Shown here one piece after another: positions 1-8,780 of a DNA stretch of 13,880 bases. Each line of letters starts with the position of its first letter. Within the stretch, counting starts at the first letter, position 1. The translations under genes were made by a program, and so were the position numbers. Source of the DNA: Saccoglossus kowalevskii (Eukaryota > Hemichordata > Enteropneusta > Harrimaniidae); assembly GCF_000003605.2 (NCBI RefSeq), contig NW_003155742.1, forward strand, positions 311,468-325,347, read 5' to 3'. The notes below the pieces were generated by a model. That model was not told the origin of the DNA. It saw nothing but the letters and a program-made list of their open reading frames with translations, and made no database searches.

Positions 1-1544
1 GTTATCTAATTCAGCATTGTCGGCGAAAATCCATCCATGCAGGCGCATTCGAAAATTAATATAACAGTTGTAAGAACAGACAATGATGATTAATGAAAAG
101 TTGAAGGGTGGATCCTAAACTCTTGGGGGATTTGAAAAAACGCACATGGAAATTTTCATTCACACGAACAATTGATAGAGAAAATAAAAACTAATATAGT
201 ACCATCTTGTGAACAAAATTAGCTCGAAAAACAAGCGAAGGAAAACAAATAATTTGCAAATTTGCTATTTTGTACCCGGATGTACAATCAATTACTTAAT
301 GCATCGTAAATATACGGTATAAACAATATTTGATAGAGATATTAACTAAATGTTAATCTAATTACTTATTCTTTTCATTATGAAAATCATGTGTAGAATT
401 TGCATGCATATGACGTGAGTATCACCACAATAAGACGTAAGGTAGGGCAGGTCAACAATTCACAACACCGCAGCGTGACGTCACATAAATTTGACTGACG
501 AGCTTCCGGCTATAACTCCAGTATATGAGATACTCATTCTAGATTGCAAAACTAATATTTAAAACTATTGTCAATGCCAGGCATATACAATTACATAAAC
601 CGTTAAACATCCAACACTAGATATAATGTGTTTGGCATGAATAAAAGAGGCGTCCTCGCCCCCGGCTCCTGTACCAGCCAACCAGGGCTGACATGAGACG
701 TAATCGTATCCAGTGGGCAATACGAACGACGATAAGTAATCGCGGCCCTGACACTTGTCACCGGTGAGCCGATTTTCAAGAGTACATAGCTCTAGTTCCC
801 ATTTCCCCGCCAAATAATAAATCAGTATATTACCATTGTTGGCTGAAAGCACGTCAAGTACTTGAGAAACAGTAAATTGCCCCCAAACCGGAGATGTTTT
901 TTTTTTCTTTGTCGCATAAAAGACGTACGATATGTGCGGACATTATAATGGAGAAGGGCGAGCGGTAGTAATTAACACGTAAAGGCATTCACTTCACCGT
1001 AATCCGCATTAAGGCAGGCTTTTATCCAAAGGCAATTTGTACGATTGGGTTTCTCAATTCAATATTTATAATATCACAGCCTTGATCTATATCTCTATAC
1101 AAGTTGAACGTATATATATGCGTACATAGTCGTTGTGCTATTGATAAATAGTGTTACGTTGAATTATATATATACTGAGTGGAGGATTCAAGGCGTTTCT
1201 TACTGTACTATCTCTAAGTGACAGTTGTGGTATATATTGATGTAGTCCCCCGGGTTCACGCATTATACACATCGCATGGAACCCACATAGAATAGAACGC
1301 CAGTGCGACAAATTTGGCAATAACTCCAGGATTTAATCGTACTGCCTTTCTGTCTACTTTTAGGTATTCTTGTGATAACCTCATAATATCATTTGCATAA
1401 ATGATATTAGTTCAGCTCATATAACACGTGGTAAAGTTGTATGTTATGTTTCAATATTACCATACAACGTGATGGAAATCCCAGTAATACTATCGGTCCA
1501 TGTATTAAGATTGCACTTTTTACATCAAACTTCACCATTGTCTG
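1..1544. other. unassigned AT-rich non-coding stretch
   Basis: I recognise no gene here. Visible landmarks are a GTGACGTCAC palindrome (475-484) containing a CRE-type core, a poly-T run near 898-907, a GC-richer patch at about 640-850 with an open frame on the - strand (see findings), and a perfect 10-bp stem with a 4-nt loop at 1385-1408. The open frame at 1138-1320 (-) has no recognisable motif or domain and is probably chance. Confidence 0.6.
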
Positions 1545-1655
1545 GTCCTAAGTCCAGTATGAGAAACGAGGAAGGTTTTGCGCTGGGCTAGCAACCCGCC
1601 ATTGTAAAAACAGCTTGCTACAGAAATACCGAGAAATTTCAACAATCATCAAACC
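1545..1655 (+). other. probable 5' leader of the retrotransposon
   Basis: The sequence before the first long open frame reads partly as protein-like in one frame (about 1559-1651, containing NPAIVKTACYRNTEKF) but carries a TAG and then a TGA before the main frame. It looks like leader, or an eroded N-terminal extension, of the element and not unrelated host DNA. That is inference from my impression of related elements, and the exact 5' end cannot be placed. Confidence 0.4.
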
Positions 1656-2520
1656 TTGGGTGAGAAGCTAGAGGCTGAGGCGGCAATGTCTCGTATGATG
1701 AGCGAGGATGAAAGCCGGAAGGAAGTCAACGCTTTGACACAGTCTCTTGCCAGACCTAGACAAACAGTGAGAGTGGCTGCATGGAACGTCTGGACAATGT
1801 ACGAGACGGGAAGGTCAGCACAGATAGCGAAGGAGATGAAGAGGTACAGGGTGAACATTCTAGGTGTCAGCGAGATGAGATGGACAGACTCAGGAAGCTA
1901 TGTGCTGAACACAGGAGAGATGGTTTGCTACCCTGGCTGCACAGATGGACAGCACCACGAGGGAGTAGGAATAATCATGGACAAAACTGCAAGAAAAAGT
2001 CTTCTAGGGTGGGAACCAGTGAATTCCCGCATCATCCGAGCACAATTTTTCACTTGATATGTAAAAACCACCATCATACAATGTTACTCGCCCACAGACC
2101 AAGCCAAGGAGGAAAAAAAGACCTTTCCTACAACATCCTCCAGCAGCAGAACAACAAAACTCCTCAATATGAAATCCTCATTGTGATGGGTGACCTAAAT
2201 GCGAAAGTGGAAGCTGACAACCAGGGATACGAAAGCTGTATGAGGAGAGAAATGATAATGGACAGCGTTTTTCAGACTTGTGCCTGGAAAACGGACTTGT
2301 AATAGAAGGTACCATCTTCTAACACAAGGCCATACACAAGACGACCTGGGTATCGCTGGATGGACGGAGCAGAAACCAAATTGACAATATAGCTATTAAT
2401 CAGTAGTGGAGAAGGTCCATGAAGGATGTCAGAGCAGTGAGAGGGGAAGATGCCAGCAGTGACCACCACCTTGTACTATGCAAACTTCAGTTAAAAACCC
2501 GGCAGTGAGGACCCAATACA
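1656..2520 (+). pseudogene. retrotransposon APE-like endonuclease domain, broken in three frames
   Basis: This is the exonuclease-endonuclease-phosphatase fold domain that would nick target DNA. The first segment (1656 to about 2118) holds the N-terminal strand motif AWNVWTM and the SEMRW motif, whose catalytic Glu is codon 1872-1874. It has an in-frame TGA at 2055-2057, yet the same frame continues afterwards with TTIIQCYSPTDQAKEE. The frame then slips at a run of seven A (2113-2119) into a second segment with the GDLNAKV motif (Asp codon 2192-2194, Asn 2198-2200). A further break near 2245, apparently with loss of a few codons, leads to the third segment (about 2251-2502) ending in the SDHHLV motif (Asp codon 2461-2463). 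That segment contains stops TAA and TAG in its frame. All classic catalytic positions (Asn, Glu, Asp/Asn, Asp-His) survive as codons although the frame does not. The first ATG at 1656 is a reasonable but unproven start. Confidence 0.88.
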
Positions 2521-2984
2521 CAGTTGAACTTTCCAACCGATTCCAAGCCTTGGGAGACAAACCTATGTGACAGGATACAGACGAAATTTTCTCACATTGG
2601 ACAGGAGGTGCTTGGTTGCAGAAGAAAGAAAAGGAAAGAGTGGATCTCGGAGAACACTTGGAAACTCATAGAGAGAAGAAAAGTAGTGAAACAACAAATG
2701 CTTAGAGAAAAGTAAGAACACAGACCAAGAGCCAGAGATGCATACCAGGTTTTGAACACTACTGTAAAAGAGTGTTAGAAAGGACAAAAAAGAATATATG
2801 GAGAAATTAGCAACAGACACGCAAAAAATGAAAAAATAAAACGTGGCAACATCACAGAACAAGAGATAAAGCTGGCTATTCAACAGACAAAAGGAAACAG
2901 GGCGGAATCACTGCCGACATGCTGAAGACAGACCCCAGCATCAATGCCAAGATTTAAAAGTACTCTTCAACAAAGTATGGAAAA
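2521..2984 (+). pseudogene. retrotransposon linker between endonuclease and RT, broken
   Basis: This stretch follows the endonuclease in the same frame. At 2524-2715 a basic, tryptophan-containing segment is open (RRKKRKEWISENTWKLIERR), which matches the charged linker between endonuclease and RT in this LINE type. Beyond the TAA at 2713-2715 the same frame stays readable with another TAG until about 2917, including IKRGNITEQEIKLAIQQTK. The conserved entry to the RT (GITADMLKTDPSINAKI) then appears in a different frame at about 2912-2956. A possible ATG start is absent, so this is part of the element ORF and not a separate gene. The long - strand frame over this stretch is only the A-rich complement. 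Confidence 0.75.
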
Positions 2985-3741
2985 TGTCCTGATTCCTGAA
3001 AAAGAGGAATTATTGTCAAATTATCCAAGAAAGGCGACTTATCAGTCTGCAGCAACTGGAGAGGAATAAACCTATCCTCGATGCCAGGAAAGATGTTCTG
3101 TCATGTACTGGCACAAAGACTATGACAATGTATTGAGAGGATCCTAAGAGAAGAGCAGGCAGGCTTCGGAGCTGGAAGGGGATGTATTGACCAGATCTTT
3201 CTCCTGTGTACCATAGTCGAGCAGTCCCTTGAGTGGAACTCATCATTATACATCAACTACATCGACCTTGAAAAAAACATTCGGCAGCATCCACCATCCA
3301 TCATTATGCAACATCCTTGAGGCATATAGCTTCCCAACAAAGGTCATCAACATCCTGAAAGACATGTATGCCAACAACCAATGATGTGTAAATCATGATG
3401 GGCAGCAAAGTGAATGGTTCCATTTGAAGACAAGAGTCAGGCAGGGCTGTGTGATATCACCCACCCTCTTTCTCATCACCATTGACTGGGTAATGAGGAA
3501 GGCCATCAGAGACAAGCCACGAGGACTTGTCTGGGAACTGACCACCAGACTGGAGGACTGCTACTTTGCCGATGACATTGCCCTTCTCACTCATACCCAG
3601 AAGGACATCCAGGAAAAGAGAGATAAAGTGGACACAACAGCAAGGAGTGTGGGACTCACGATCCACCCAAACAAGACCAAGATTATGAAAATGAAGAACA
3701 GAAGCAGAATCAAACTTGAAAAGATACAAGACTTCAAGTAA
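2985..3741 (+). pseudogene. retrotransposon reverse transcriptase domain, broken
   Basis: This is the RNA-dependent DNA polymerase core. The first part (about 2985-3280) shows fingers motifs KRGIIVKLSKKGDLSVCSNW and REEQAGFGAGRGCIDQIF, with stops at about 2997 and at 3123-3125. Motif A appears as YINYIDLEKN, where the usual aromatic/alanine positions have changed but the Asp remains. A frame change at about 3280 leads into the second part (3283-3741) with NILEAY, a TGA at 3382-3384, motif B RQGCVISPTLF, and motif C FADDIALL whose catalytic Asp pair is encoded at 3571-3576. The thumb-like segment ending IHPNKTKIM follows, with a stop at 3739-3741. The longest unbroken piece is 3424-3741. Catalytic codons are retained, but at least one frameshift and several stops make it inactive. 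Confidence 0.92.
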
Positions 3742-3743
3742 GC

Positions 3744-4264
3744 AACACTGAGAAAGAAATCTCCACTAGAATTGGAATGGTAGCACAGGCTTTCAACAGA
3801 CTGCGGAATGTTTGAAAGTCCAAGACCCACCAGACCAGGACCAAGCTGAAGATGTGCAAGTCAAACGTCCGATCCATCCTTCTATATGCTTCTATAGGCT
3901 TAAAGGGGGACGCTGTCTCCGCCGCATCCTCAAGAGTCGCTGGGAACAGCATGTCACCAACTTAGAAACCTACAGGCACACCTACATCAATAGCATCACA
4001 GTTGAGGTGAAGCAGATATGCTGGAGATGGCTGGGGTATGTGCTAAGGTTGGGTAGAACCAGGCACCCTCTTGCTGCATTGAGATGGGCACCACCTTGGA
4101 AAAGAAAGAGAGGCAGGCCTCTGGGCACCTGGAGAATGACTGTAGAAGAAAAGATGAAGGCAGCAGGGAAGACCTGGAATGAAATAGGATGGCTTGCCCA
4201 GGACTGTGATGGCCGGGAGAGATTTGTCGGCGCCTTATGCTCCACCTGGAGTGAAGAGGAGTAA
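3744..4264 (+). pseudogene. retrotransposon C-terminal domain, broken with internal loss
   Basis: After the RT stop the reading shifts: 3744 to about 3890 contains STEKEISTRIGMVAQAFNRL, a TGA, then KMCKSNVRSILLYAS. A break near 3890-3915, apparently with loss of several codons typical of this region, shifts into the last open frame (3812-4264). Real homology in that frame starts near CLRRILK at about 3915. This part carries WRWLGYVLRL, an arginine-rich KRKRGRPLGTW segment, and ends ALCSTWSEEE just before the TAA at 4262-4264. The function of this tail in LINEs of this type is poorly known. It is basic and may bind nucleic acid. The two overlapping - strand open frames (3982-4283) are shadows. 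Confidence 0.88.
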
Positions 4265-4278
4265 GTAAGTAAATAAGT
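4261..4278 (+). repeat. tetranucleotide 3' tail of the retrotransposon
   Basis: A short GTAA-type tandem run, with one degenerate unit, overlaps the stop codon and ends the element. Several animal LINEs end in a simple-repeat tail instead of poly-A, so this most likely marks the 3' terminus to within a few bases. Confidence 0.75.
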
Positions 4279-4912
4279 GTCACATCAAAACTGAAAATCT
4301 TTAAGACACGCTAACATTATTTATCTTACAGTAATTTTAATATTCTAGGTAGTGCTAGATAGTATTTATATGCATCTTTGGGAAGAATTTCCATATATGT
4401 GAGGCACATTTTTGTTGGTTGATCAATGCATCTAGATGCAATTTCTGAATGTACACAGCTCACAGATTGAAATCACTCAGAAATGTGTCATCATATTGCC
4501 AATGCGTTCCTAAAACAGTAAATATATTGATGGCCTGAACATTTTTAGTTAGTCTACTAAATCTGACATTGTTGGGTTACTCATGGCGTCTCCCTATTTA
4601 ACACCCTTGTGATTGGGTTAGACAATTTTAATGTATGTAAGCTGACCGGAAACACTGAAACATCATATATGTAGCTGGCTGGTTTACCGTCACACCGAAT
4701 ATGAACAGAAAACATTATTTGTTCGGTAAATTCCGATACACAGCTGTAATTTTGGCGGATAATGTAAAAAACTTGCCGATATTGAGGTCACATGAACATG
4801 TGTATGGTTTTAAAACAATTTACAATATCGCGAATGTCGCTTGTATTCGTGAACGCATGCACAATTACCGTCAGCGTCATGGTAACCATGAGGCGTGGCA
4901 GGTCATACGGTG
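4279..4912. other. unassigned non-coding stretch
   Basis: I see no gene. Open frames at 4701-4913 and 4792-4989 (+) overlap each other and have no recognisable motif. The second runs into the MITE. A small palindrome (ATGGTAACCAT, about 4880-4890) lies just before the MITE insertion. Confidence 0.6.
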
Positions 4913-4921
4913 AGTTCAGAA
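4913..4921. repeat. left target-site duplication of MITE
   Basis: AGTTCAGAA directly abuts the left terminal inverted repeat and matches AGTTTAGAA at 5219-5227 at 8 of 9 positions, as expected for an aged 9-bp target-site duplication. Confidence 0.7.
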
Positions 4922-5218
4922 CAATCTCAATAAATTCAGATCCACACATTGTTCGCTTACACATTGTGGATCTTAATACATTCGATTAGGGGTCACGTCA
5001 GATTTACCTTTTTACTCTGAATATCGTGTTAGCATGTGGCAAAGAAAATTTGCCAATCAGAGCGGATGTTTCATCGACTCACCGTCACTACCACAATCCA
5101 GTAAGCGATTTGATTGGTGCATCGAAAGGTCAATCTGACGTGACCCCCCCGGTACAGTGTAGTCAGATCCACTAACGTGTTTAGCGAATGATTAGTGGAT
5201 CTGAATTTATTGAGATTG
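4922..5218. mobile_element. 297-bp MITE / foldback DNA transposon
   Basis: This is a short non-autonomous DNA transposon with no coding capacity. Its ends are a perfect 24-bp inverted repeat: 4922-4945 (starting CAATCTCAATAA) and 5195-5218 (ending TTATTGAGATTG). Weaker pairing continues about 15 bp further inward. A second, inner perfect 16-bp inverted repeat lies at 4989-5004 (GGGGTCACGTCAGATT) and 5132-5147, so much of the element can fold on itself. Each end also contains its own hairpin: AGATCCACA/TGTGGATCT at 4938-4973 on the left and a 13-bp stem beginning TCAGATCCACTAA at 5163 on the right. A 9-bp direct duplication flanks it. Long inverted repeats plus a 9-bp duplication fit a Mutator-like origin, while 8-bp hAT-type duplication cannot be excluded. 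Without the autonomous partner the superfamily stays open. The perfect terminal repeats suggest fairly recent mobility. Confidence 0.88.
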
Positions 5219-5227
5219 AGTTTAGAA
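5219..5227. repeat. right target-site duplication of MITE
   Basis: AGTTTAGAA follows immediately after the right terminal inverted repeat and differs from the left copy (4913-4921) by one C/T transition. Confidence 0.7.
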
Positions 5228-5370
5228 AGTTTTCTCGACTATTAACATCTTCCCTCTGACAGAAAACTAAAATATATCTGGAAGCCGATGAAAACTAGTT
5301 AGAATGTTTGCAGCTGTACCGTGTCGCCGTTCGCTGTATTGTATTTACAATTTGAATAGAATACTTATCT

Positions 5371-5690
5371 CGGGGCTAGACTTGTGTTATCATAAATTGA
5401 TATTTATTTTTTAAACTGAAAACATCTGTCAAACAAAAGTGAAAATGGTATATAATATTAGGAATTATAAATTCCAACATAATTTTAAATTCCATCATCA
5501 CGTGACGTCAAAAATATAAAATATACATCAAGGGGCCAAATTTATGTTACCACAGTTTAATTTGTATTTTCTGAGCTGAAAACACGTGTCAAAGAAACGT
5601 GAAAATGGTATATCATAATGGGTGAATAAATGGTTATCATGTGACTTTACAGCTATACATATTTATAACCAGGTTTTATGTGCTTTATAC
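5371..5690. repeat. two-copy 160-bp tandem duplication, diverged
   Basis: Unit 1 begins about 5371 and unit 2 about 5531. Aligned blocks sit exactly 160 bp apart: CGGGGCTAGA (5371) with AGGGGCCAAA (5531), CTGAAAACA (5416 and 5576), and GTGAAAATGGTATAT (about 5439 and 5599). The later part matches more loosely (CATCACGTGAC near 5496 against TATCATGTGAC near 5634). The copies have diverged clearly, so the duplication is old. No coding potential is visible. Confidence 0.75.
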
Positions 5691-5782
5691 AATGAAGTGA
5701 ACCTGTATTGTGACGTCACGTTGTTATAATTTCCCTGACGAATAGGTATACATAAATGTTAATGTAATTGAGTGATGTCATT

Positions 5783-5831
5783 AAATATATATATATAAAT
5801 TTATATATATAAATAAATATATATATATTTT
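5783..5831. repeat. AT-only near-palindromic microsatellite
   Basis: Runs of (AT)n are arranged around AAATTT and AAATAAAT cores, so the left and right halves are nearly reverse complements. It could extrude as a cruciform. It is simple sequence with no evidence of function. Confidence 0.8.
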
Positions 5832-6370
5832 ACATCAAAAAGTGCACGCGATTGCCCTTCTCAAATGCCAACAAATAGCGTTTTGTATAGTAGTGATGTC
5901 GTGAATATACCATACATTCGGGGACAAGGATGACACAAGATGAAGAGACGCTGCACCCCATCGGCCAAAGATGCGTCAACTCGCCGTATTAGCGAAAACT
6001 GGCATCCCGCGCAATGTTATGTTTAGCCACCTCACTTACGTACGCCATTTAACCAACACTCGTTCGCTGTGATTTAAATATGCACCTAGCTTCAGTGTAT
6101 TTTTTTTATTAGTATTACCCTGACGTTATACTATGGTGCGCACGCCCCCAAGAACGGCAGTGTAGCATAACAGATGGGTCGATGACGACACGGATGATAT
6201 TCACCGAAGATATTACCTTGTATTGAAATTTGCCAGAAGGAAGGTGCATTCAGGGCACTGGGATGAATAAGTACCAATGAATATATGTATATATAATTGC
6301 CACTTACAAAAGCGTCTCTGTTATACAAGATACGTGTAGGTCAACTATTCGCTTCCTCTAATTACATATC
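5832..6370. other. unassigned non-coding stretch
   Basis: I see no gene, RNA gene or repeat here beyond a poly-T run near 6100. The open frame at 6131-6328 (-) has no recognisable feature and includes a low-complexity Ile-Tyr stretch from (AT)n sequence. Confidence 0.55.
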
Positions 6371-6775
6371 GAGGTTAATATTCATAATATTCCTGTATGA
6401 ATATAAATCGTAAGGCTCTGCGACAATGCAGTAAGGCCAATATTACTAATAACGGCACATCAATATCATGCACAATCAATATATTTGTAGCAGATGACAA
6501 TATTATTAAAAAAAAACAGTAAACAAATTTAATACACAGTCAATATATTTGTAATGGAGGTCAATATTACACAAAAACGCTAGATCAACAAAAAAAGATA
6601 GTCAATATATGTGGAGACAGCCAATATTATTATTGAATTCACATCGACTTAATGCATACTATTAGTTAATATACTATACGTCGGAGAGGTCAATATTATT
6701 AATAAATCCACATCAATATGAAAAAAATGTGTACAATATGAGGGAGAGGTGTATATTACTAATAACGACACCGCG
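6371..6775. repeat. ~60-bp AT-rich tandem repeat, seven degenerate copies
   Basis: A core like GAGGTCAATATTATTAATAA recurs with its TCAATATT-type block at about 6376, 6438, 6498, 6562, 6622, 6691 and 6751, giving spacings of 62, 60, 64, 60, 69 and 60 bp. A second block (AGTCAATATATTTGTA-like) occupies a constant position between the cores, near 6477, 6540 and 6602 and in decayed form near 6665 and 6732. The copies differ by substitutions and small indels. It is non-coding and resembles a short, ageing satellite. Confidence 0.85.
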
Positions 6776-7292
6776 ATTCAGATAGCTTGACGTGATAACT
6801 CGTGATATGGGCAATCAAGGGACGAGATTGTCCTCATTATTTTACTTAAAAAACGGCCATTTAACGCCACACTCGTGAGATTCGACCTGACAGTTTGATG
6901 CATAGCACTTCGAGATAAACTTGAGAGGACATGCCACGGCGCGAGAAACACAACGCCATTTTTGTACGGATAATTTACGTAGTAATTGGACAGCCTTCCA
7001 AATGCAGTCAGGTAACTTAAATAAATAAATGGACTTTGGATTTCGTCTCCTGTAATCACCATTCATCATCTAAACGTGTGTTGTTTCTGATGAACCCAAA
7101 GTAGTTCTGGCAGGCAGCAATGGTGGATGTAAGTTGAATATCGATTCGCATCCCCTCTCAAATCTACACTTAGTCACCGATAAATGTTTCGTCATGAGAG
7201 TGGTTGGGGAGGCAACAGTACTAACACAGCATACTGATAGCTTCACCAGTTCCAGCAGGTGGAATGTGTAAATCGCACAATGTACCTTATCA
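6776..7292. other. unassigned non-coding stretch
   Basis: Overlapping - strand open frames (6778-7062, 6842-7069, 7070-7411) exist, but none shows a recognisable domain, and the first two are different readings of the same bases. I treat them as chance. No RNA gene or repeat was identified. Confidence 0.5.
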
Positions 7293-7403
7293 GGAAATGG
7301 CCGCCTATATCTCGTGATAGCGAAAGTCGCGGGACTTGTTTTTGCCCCTAAAACGGATGGATCAATGGATCTCTCACTCCCAGCGAGATCTCGGCTGCGA
7401 TTT
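7293..7403. repeat. imperfect inverted pair of a dispersed GAGATCTCGGC-type repeat
   Basis: 7293-7323 contains, on the - strand, TCGCTATCACGAGATATAGG followed by CGGCCATTTCC. 7371-7403 contains, on the + strand, a related CGAGATCTCGGCTGCGATTT. The two face each other about 47 bp apart and form an imperfect inverted repeat. A third member lies at 10281-10335 (+). This looks like part of a dispersed element or its terminal repeats, with undefined limits. Confidence 0.5.
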
Positions 7404-8637
7404 ACGTCCATGGTGTGTTCTTCAAGTGTATCCCTTCATTACGATCTCCGACACTCCCACCCACTCTAGCATATCGGCATGTTTTATAACGTGTCGGTGG
7501 CTATTTTAACATGGTTGAAAAACAAAATGACAAAATCCCTCACTTCATCCATTGAGAGACAATAACAGGTGCTCTGTACTCAAAGAGCGAGGCTTTAGAA
7601 GTAGCACACTCTTACTCCCAGTGTCATTTACATCATTTTACAGATATTATCATCGTAGTGGGTTCGTTGGTTATTACATCAACACTAGCATGAGTCAATC
7701 CTAACTCTAAGCAAGATTCATTGACTAACGAATGTGACGTTGGGCTAACCTTGGCTTAGGGCCACAGGTGCGGAATACCGAGTTACACTGCCAATATGGT
7801 CACACATTCTTGTCACGAAGTCTCAAATATTGGATGATTTCTGTGGCGGAATTCACTCATGTGTCGCACTCGGACTTGTAATTGTAACCAAAAACGTCAG
7901 GAGAAACCTTCAATAGGTGATTTTCCGTACAACTGTGAATTGCGTGAAAGACGCGCGCCGAACGTCTGCCGCAAAAATCGAACGATTTGATTTTGAACTC
8001 GAATTTCTTTATTTCGTAGCTCACATCAAAAGGCCGATCTTTGACAGGGAAATATTCCGTTTGAATACCGTTTCTTCATCGAAATGAACTATCATCAAAT
8101 GTGTACAGCACATTATTAAGTATGGAAATATCCCCCCCCAAAATACATTCGCGTTTGTCGAATCCCACGGGATGTTTGTCGTCACTACGACCTTTGTTTG
8201 TCCTGTTTTTACGTTCGATTTCCCGCATAACGCGGGATCTCACAGTGAACGGAAAATGGTCTATTTTAAATACAATATGTAAATGTAAGACACGTTGCCT
8301 TGAAATGATAATTTTTCCCTTTTTTGCAGAAATACAAATGGTACTAGCTACTTTAACTGTTTCAGATTGTCGTGAATTATTCGAGTATTCCTCAGACTAT
8401 ATTGCATATTTATGTACACACGCAGTTAATATCCTAAACGCCCGAGGACAGCGTGCTTCGAGGGACAATAATCCGCGCATGTGATTGCCTGCCATTTTTG
8501 CCGTTACAGTAATAACGTCCAAGATATTAAGCAGAAGATAACGTCAATGCTACGGTAGAGTTATGCACACATTACCCGATGTGGCTGGCGGGCTTGAATT
8601 CAAAAGTAGGCAGACAGAAAAAATTAGCTGTCTCCCC
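7404..8637. other. unassigned non-coding stretch
   Basis: I recognise no gene. The longest open frame (8101-8484, +) starts at GTG and shows no domain. Inside it a pyrimidine tract ending in GCAG (about 8317-8330) resembles a splice acceptor, but no matching donor or homologous exon is visible. A C-run of eight at about 8132-8139 is the only simple repeat of note. Confidence 0.5.
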
Positions 8638-8650
8638 GGGTCAAAGGTCA
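8638..8650 (+). promoter_or_regulatory. DR1-type nuclear receptor half-site pair, copy 1
   Basis: GGGTCAAAGGTCA is two RGGTCA half-sites in direct orientation separated by one A. It matches the DR1 consensus bound by HNF4, RXR heterodimers and COUP-TF-type receptors. Occupancy is unknown, and no nearby gene is identified. Confidence 0.4.
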
Positions 8651-8767
8651 CTAGTAATATCATGCATCAAATCGCAAAATAGATACAGAACGCGACGTAT
8701 CGTACCTGCGTAGTAAAAAAAAAACAAAAACAAAGAGTGGTTCACAATACACGATTGAGTAGGAGGG

Positions 8768-8780
8768 AGGTCAAAGGTCA
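8768..8780 (+). promoter_or_regulatory. DR1-type nuclear receptor half-site pair, copy 2
   Basis: AGGTCAAAGGTCA is a perfect DR1 in the same orientation, exactly 130 bp after the first. The sequence between the two is not an obvious duplication, which weakens the explanation that a tandem repeat copied the site. Confidence 0.4.

Larger units (their letters stand above)
1545..4278 (+). mobile_element. degenerate APE-type non-LTR retrotransposon (LINE), about 2.7 kb
   Basis: This is a decayed non-LTR retrotransposon read on the + strand. The domain order is APE-like endonuclease (1656-2520), basic linker (2521-2960), reverse transcriptase (2985-3740) and a C-terminal region (3744-4264), followed directly by a tetranucleotide tail (4261-4278). 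Such elements copy themselves by target-primed reverse transcription: the endonuclease nicks DNA and the RT primes on the nick. Endonuclease and RT motifs are visible in the right order but spread over three frames with in-frame stops, so this copy is dead. The style (RT containing RQGCVISPTLF and FADDIALL, a C-terminal arginine-rich GRP segment, a short simple-repeat tail, no RNase H and no zinc knuckle) resembles RTE-like or related animal LINEs, but I do not assign a clade. The 5' boundary is uncertain. The stretch from about 1545 looks like element leader, and no convincing target-site duplication was found. Confidence 0.9.

Noticed and set aside
2563-2883. 106-residue - strand open frame rich in Phe and Ser
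   Set aside because: It is the complement of the A-rich linker of the retrotransposon.
3457-4283. Multiple - strand open frames under the retrotransposon
   Set aside because: They are antisense shadows of the RT and C-terminal segments.
1640-4300. Target-site duplication for the retrotransposon based on CATCAAA near 1646 and 4290
   Set aside because: Only seven bases are shared, at positions that do not abut the element ends consistently.
4701-4989. Two overlapping + strand open frames before and into the MITE
   Set aside because: Neither has a known motif, and one reads into the transposon terminal repeat.
7070-7411. 113-residue - strand open frame
   Set aside because: It has no motif and overlaps the dispersed inverted repeat. 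Chance is the simplest explanation.
8101-8484. 127-residue + strand open frame with an internal acceptor-like tract
   Set aside because: It starts at GTG, has no recognisable domain, and no donor or second exon can be matched.
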